From Candidatus Thorarchaeota archaeon (GTDB taxonomy: Archaea; Asgardarchaeota; Thorarchaeia; Thorarchaeales; Thorarchaeaceae), in the NCBI GenBank assembly GCA_029858305.1, contig JAOUFI010000004.1, forward strand, positions 1 to 64,000: DNA of 64,000 bases, read 5' to 3'. Positions 61,561 to 64,000 of the stretch are shown in pieces. Below the pieces are notes generated by a model. The model was not told the origin of the DNA, did no database searches, and saw only the letters and a program-made list of their open reading frames with translations. Positions within the stretch are counted from its first letter, which is position 1. Every line of letters begins with the position of its first letter. The translations under genes were made by a program, and so were the position numbers.

Positions 61561-62289
61561 CTATATTTTTTTACCGATCGGACATACGTCCATGCATCTC
61601 GTACATTCGATGTAACTGTTTGGAGTAGGTCTCTGGAAGAGTCTTTGTTCTTCTTTTCTTACAAACTCAGGAACATCCGTTGAACCTGGACACTCAGCTG
61701 AGTACACCATGCAGTGAGTGATATTCAATCTATAGGGCTCAATTGCGTTGGTTGGACAGACTTTGACGCATTTATCACAGTCTCCACACAGATCGCGCTC
61801 AAATGGTGAGTCGATATCAAGGATTGCATCTGTTAGGATTGCTATCAGCTTAATTCTTGGACCAAAAACTGGCGATATCAAGAGAGTGTTCTTCCCCTGA
61901 GAGCCTACTCCGCACTTGACTGCAGCAGTCTTGAGCGGAATATTTACTGACCATTTAGCATCAAACCCTCTTCGATGTAAGAAATCAACAATGCCCCATG
62001 CTTTGTTTTTCATGATCTCATCAGAGAAGTAGTGGCTCTCATAATGTGATTCATCTTTGCAATCCTTCGGAGGTTCAACATTCAAGTTAAACGTCTTATC
62101 CCATGAGTGCCATGCCAGTAATATGACTGACTTCACCGTCTGCAATTCTTCCTCAAGATTGTTTAGTCTACGAATCTTCCCAACCCAGCCATATGGCAAA
62201 TCACGGAGCATCTCTGGTTTCGTGATTCCAATAGAGACAAAGCCCGTTTCCATAGCCATGTCTTTCAATTCATTAGACAATGTTGACAT
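61561..62289 (-). CDS. QueG-like protein with two 4Fe-4S clusters
   Basis: 242 residues. It has an N-terminal region (ETGFVSIGITKPEMLRDLP) and KTAAVKCGVGSQGKNTLLISPVFGPRIKL, as in epoxyqueuosine reductase relatives (COG1600), then two ferredoxin-type cluster sites: CGDCDKCVKVCPTNAIEP and CTRCMDVCPIG. Typical QueG is about 380 residues, so this is a shorter relative, perhaps a reductive-dehalogenase-like or corrinoid-reducing protein. Cytoplasmic. Confidence 0.8.
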   Translation of the reverse strand: MSTLSNELKDMAMETGFVSIGITKPEMLRDLPYGWVGKIRRLNNLEEELQTVKSVILLAWHSWDKTFNLNVEPPKDCKDESHYESHYFSDEIMKNKAWGIVDFLHRRGFDAKWSVNIPLKTAAVKCGVGSQGKNTLLISPVFGPRIKLIAILTDAILDIDSPFERDLCGDCDKCVKVCPTNAIEPYRLNITHCMVYSAECPGSTDVPEFVRKEEQRLFQRPTPNSYIECTRCMDVCPIGKKI

Positions 62290-62381
62290 GTTGATTCATG
62301 GATTGAGATGGTATTTGACTCTTCAGCCGACATATGATGGTAGTAAATTTTTCTGGACATTTCGCCAACGTGCTGGATCTG

Positions 62382-63287
62382 TCAAAACTTCTTAATCAGA
62401 TAGTACTCCTTCACTCCGTTTGGATAGGCATCTGACACTCCATATGCACTATATCCGTGTTTGTGGAAAAATTCAAGATTCTGAAATGTGAAGCATGCTG
62501 TCTGAACGGCAATGCAGTTATTGTCTCTTGCAAGTGCTTCTGCCTTCATCAAGAGACCCGTCCCATAGCCTTGACTATGATATCTCTCATCGACCCAGAA
62601 TTCTTCAATATTCATGGTCCCGAGAGTGGTATATCCTAATATGCCGCCAATTACTTGCCCGTGGTCATTCTTAATGATCGATTTGATTTCAAGCTCTCGA
62701 TTTTCCCTCCGTAGTTCTCCAACCTGCTCATCCACATGCTTTCCCATTCCTGCATGTACGATTTTCTGAGATTCTTCCGTCGAATCTTCATAGATACCAA
62801 ACCGAGAAGGGATTTTCTTCTTCAATGAATTATAATCAATCGTATCAAGACGTTTCATAAGGATGTATTCCCTAATTCCATTCACATATCCTTCATAGGT
62901 AGCTATCATTTTGTAGCCTATTGCCTGATAGAAGTCAGGAGCTTGCCACGAGAATGTATATGTCTGAGATGCCAGACATCCATTTCTTTTCGCTATTCTT
63001 TCTGCTTCTAGAACAAGGTCTTTCCCATAGCCCAACCCTTTGTACCTGTCATCAACCCAGAGAACATCGAGGTACTGGGTCCAGTAAACCATGCTTGTCA
63101 TAACTCCACCTACAATCCTACCTTCATGGTCTTTGAGTACAACACTAATCCAGTATTTGGGACTGTTGAATTCTCCATCTGTCTGCTTGAGATTATATGA
63201 TTCAAATCCCTTTTGGAACTCGATCACATCCTCTTCTGATGGATTTGTTATGATTGAAAATCTACCAAGGTCTGATTTTCGGGTCAT
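62382..63287 (-). CDS. Tandem GNAT acetyltransferase
   Basis: 301 residues built of two similar halves. First: GGVMTSMVYWTQYLDVLWVDDRYKGLGYGKDLV; second: GGILGYTTLGTMNIEEFWVDERYHSQGYGTGLL, each with the R/Q-G-x-G-x-G/A acetyl-CoA loop, and each followed by an AxxNxCxAxQT-type segment. Both acetyl-CoA sites look intact. It could be a duplicated domain acting on two substrates or forming an internal dimer. Substrate unknown. Confidence 0.85.
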   Translation of the reverse strand: MTRKSDLGRFSIITNPSEEDVIEFQKGFESYNLKQTDGEFNSPKYWISVVLKDHEGRIVGGVMTSMVYWTQYLDVLWVDDRYKGLGYGKDLVLEAERIAKRNGCLASQTYTFSWQAPDFYQAIGYKMIATYEGYVNGIREYILMKRLDTIDYNSLKKKIPSRFGIYEDSTEESQKIVHAGMGKHVDEQVGELRRENRELEIKSIIKNDHGQVIGGILGYTTLGTMNIEEFWVDERYHSQGYGTGLLMKAEALARDNNCIAVQTACFTFQNLEFFHKHGYSAYGVSDAYPNGVKEYYLIKKF

Positions 63288-63525
63288 TTGAAAGCATCTC
63301 TGTTAGAATATACGTGCCATCAGAATTTGCTCACTTAACAGCTATGGAAAAGGCCATTTTTCTAATTTCCGAAGAATCCCGAGAATAAAGGTAGAAGAGA
63401 TAGGATGATACCGATAACTATAGGCAGAAAATTTCCTGTCGATCTCAGAGGCGATAATTCATTACTAGGATTGAAGGTATGAAACTTTATACGGATTGGA
63501 GAGCAGTTACTTCTGAGGTAAGTAT

Positions 63526-63690
63526 GTGGGATTTCGTGATTTCTTACGAATATGGCATGCAGACCGTGTTATTTCGGAAATCAAATGCCCCTTCTGCAAA
63601 AAATCTATCGCCAATAATGAAATTGAACAATCAGGTTCACTGATTATCTGTCCTAATTGTAAGAGGAAATTTAGATCTGGCAGTACCTAA
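63526..63690 (+). CDS. 54-residue zinc-ribbon protein (below usual ORF cut-off)
   Basis: GTG 63526 follows TGAGG by eight bases and an in-frame stop is just upstream, so the start is well fixed. The protein is VGFRDFLRIWHAD, then ISEIKCPFCKKS, EIEQSGS, ICPNCKRKF: two CxxC knuckles 18 residues apart, as in small archaeal ribbon proteins that bind nucleic acid or metal. Its short length and GTG start make it easy to miss. Confidence 0.65.
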   Translation: MGFRDFLRIWHADRVISEIKCPFCKKSIANNEIEQSGSLIICPNCKRKFRSGST

Positions 63691-63789
63691 AAACATGTGG
63701 AATTAGAATTTTCATAATGTAGTGGAAGCAAGATCATCTCACAGCTGTTTTTAGAAATCTCCGTTACTAGAAGAGTACGATTCATTCCC

Positions 63790-64000
63790 TTAATAGTCGG
63801 TAAGCCCTAAAATCTCAATGGTTTTTGCCCACAGTTGTTTTTGAAGACTTTCGTCATTAGAGATTTCTGTAGTGGTCACTACTTGCTTCTTTGAGAAGCA
63901 CTTTCCAGATAGTCCCTCTACATCTGACGATACTGCAACATACACTGATGTCTCAGCGCCTTCCTTCGGGCTCAATTGAAAGGGCTTCATCATCCCAAAC
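63790..64000 (-). CDS. C-terminal end of a short-chain dehydrogenase (5' end beyond window)
   Basis: The last 67 or more residues: PFQLSPKEGAETSVYVA, VEGLSGKCFSKKQV and LWAKTIEILGL. They match the C-terminus of SDR proteins of the retinol dehydrogenase/WW-oxidoreductase type, where PEEGA, a S-G-K-Y/C-F strand and the final helix are conserved. The gene runs off the right edge at its 5' end, so the active site is not visible. Confidence 0.75.
   Translation of the reverse strand, partial: FGMMKPFQLSPKEGAETSVYVAVSSDVEGLSGKCFSKKQVVTTTEISNDESLQKQLWAKTIEILGLTDY

Overview
The window is a gene-dense, roughly 40-45 % GC stretch of an archaeal chromosome. Archaeal signs are TATA-type promoters close to start codons (for example upstream of the panB-like gene near 28309 and of the acyl-CoA dehydrogenase gene near 45273), thiolases paired with DUF35 zinc-ribbon/OB proteins, an Lrp-type regulator, split LeuC/LeuD, a split biotin carboxyl carrier plus carboxyltransferase, and a very large membrane-anchored surface protein. 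The many TPR and ankyrin proteins, the caspase-like peptidase, fatty acyl-CoA enzymes and the giant repeat protein recall Asgard (Thorarchaeota-like) genomes. This placement is inference from gene content; no rRNA, tRNA or ribosomal protein gene is present to fix it.

Layout. 1-1880: a DUF35 protein (cut by the window edge) and a thiolase, minus strand. 1978-11742: five paralogous TPR proteins on the minus strand, interrupted by a possible PH/GRAM-like protein and a DinB-type protein. 11875-15094: plus-strand ankyrin protein, a small unknown protein and a GT-C-like membrane protein. 15192-16582: exported caspase-like peptidase with a secreted partner. 17344-23244: minus-strand amino-acid/amino-alcohol block (threonine dehydratase-like, phosphodiesterase/phosphatase-like, a kinase-M23-aminotransferase fusion, Lrp regulator), divergent from a glutamine synthetase at 23533. 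24895-31285: SCP2-like, metallo-beta-lactamase, corrinoid protein, DUF1858, PanB and a P-type ATPase. 31486-37601: plus-strand subtilase, MFS, PHP phosphatase, small membrane protein and two TPR proteins. 37726-43822: FAH-family hydrolase, a LeuB-LeuC-LeuD-type operon and a membrane protein. 44038-60665: minus-strand acyl-CoA block (acyl-CoA dehydrogenase, DUF35, thiolase, biotin carrier, carboxyltransferase) with an 11.5 kb gene for a ~3,830-residue surface protein in its middle. 60922-64000: small membrane protein, QueG-like ferredoxin-domain protein, tandem GNAT, a 54-residue zinc ribbon and the end of an SDR.

How it fits together. The two acyl-CoA blocks share thiolase and DUF35 families, but both thiolases lack the usual nucleophilic cysteine, so they may not be ordinary thiolases. 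The Lrp gene, the fused aminotransferase and the glutamine synthetase form a nitrogen/amino-acid locus with a perfect palindrome and a short upstream ORF abutting glutamine synthetase.

Most unusual content: the five-copy TPR family with a shared N-terminal signature and relics of a lost N-terminal extension; a ~46-bp element upstream of two of those genes and of the first thiolase gene; and the giant surface protein with fifteen tandem 84-residue repeats and a cytoplasmic tail carrying a duplicated helical motif. No CRISPR array, insertion sequence, tRNA or rRNA was found.
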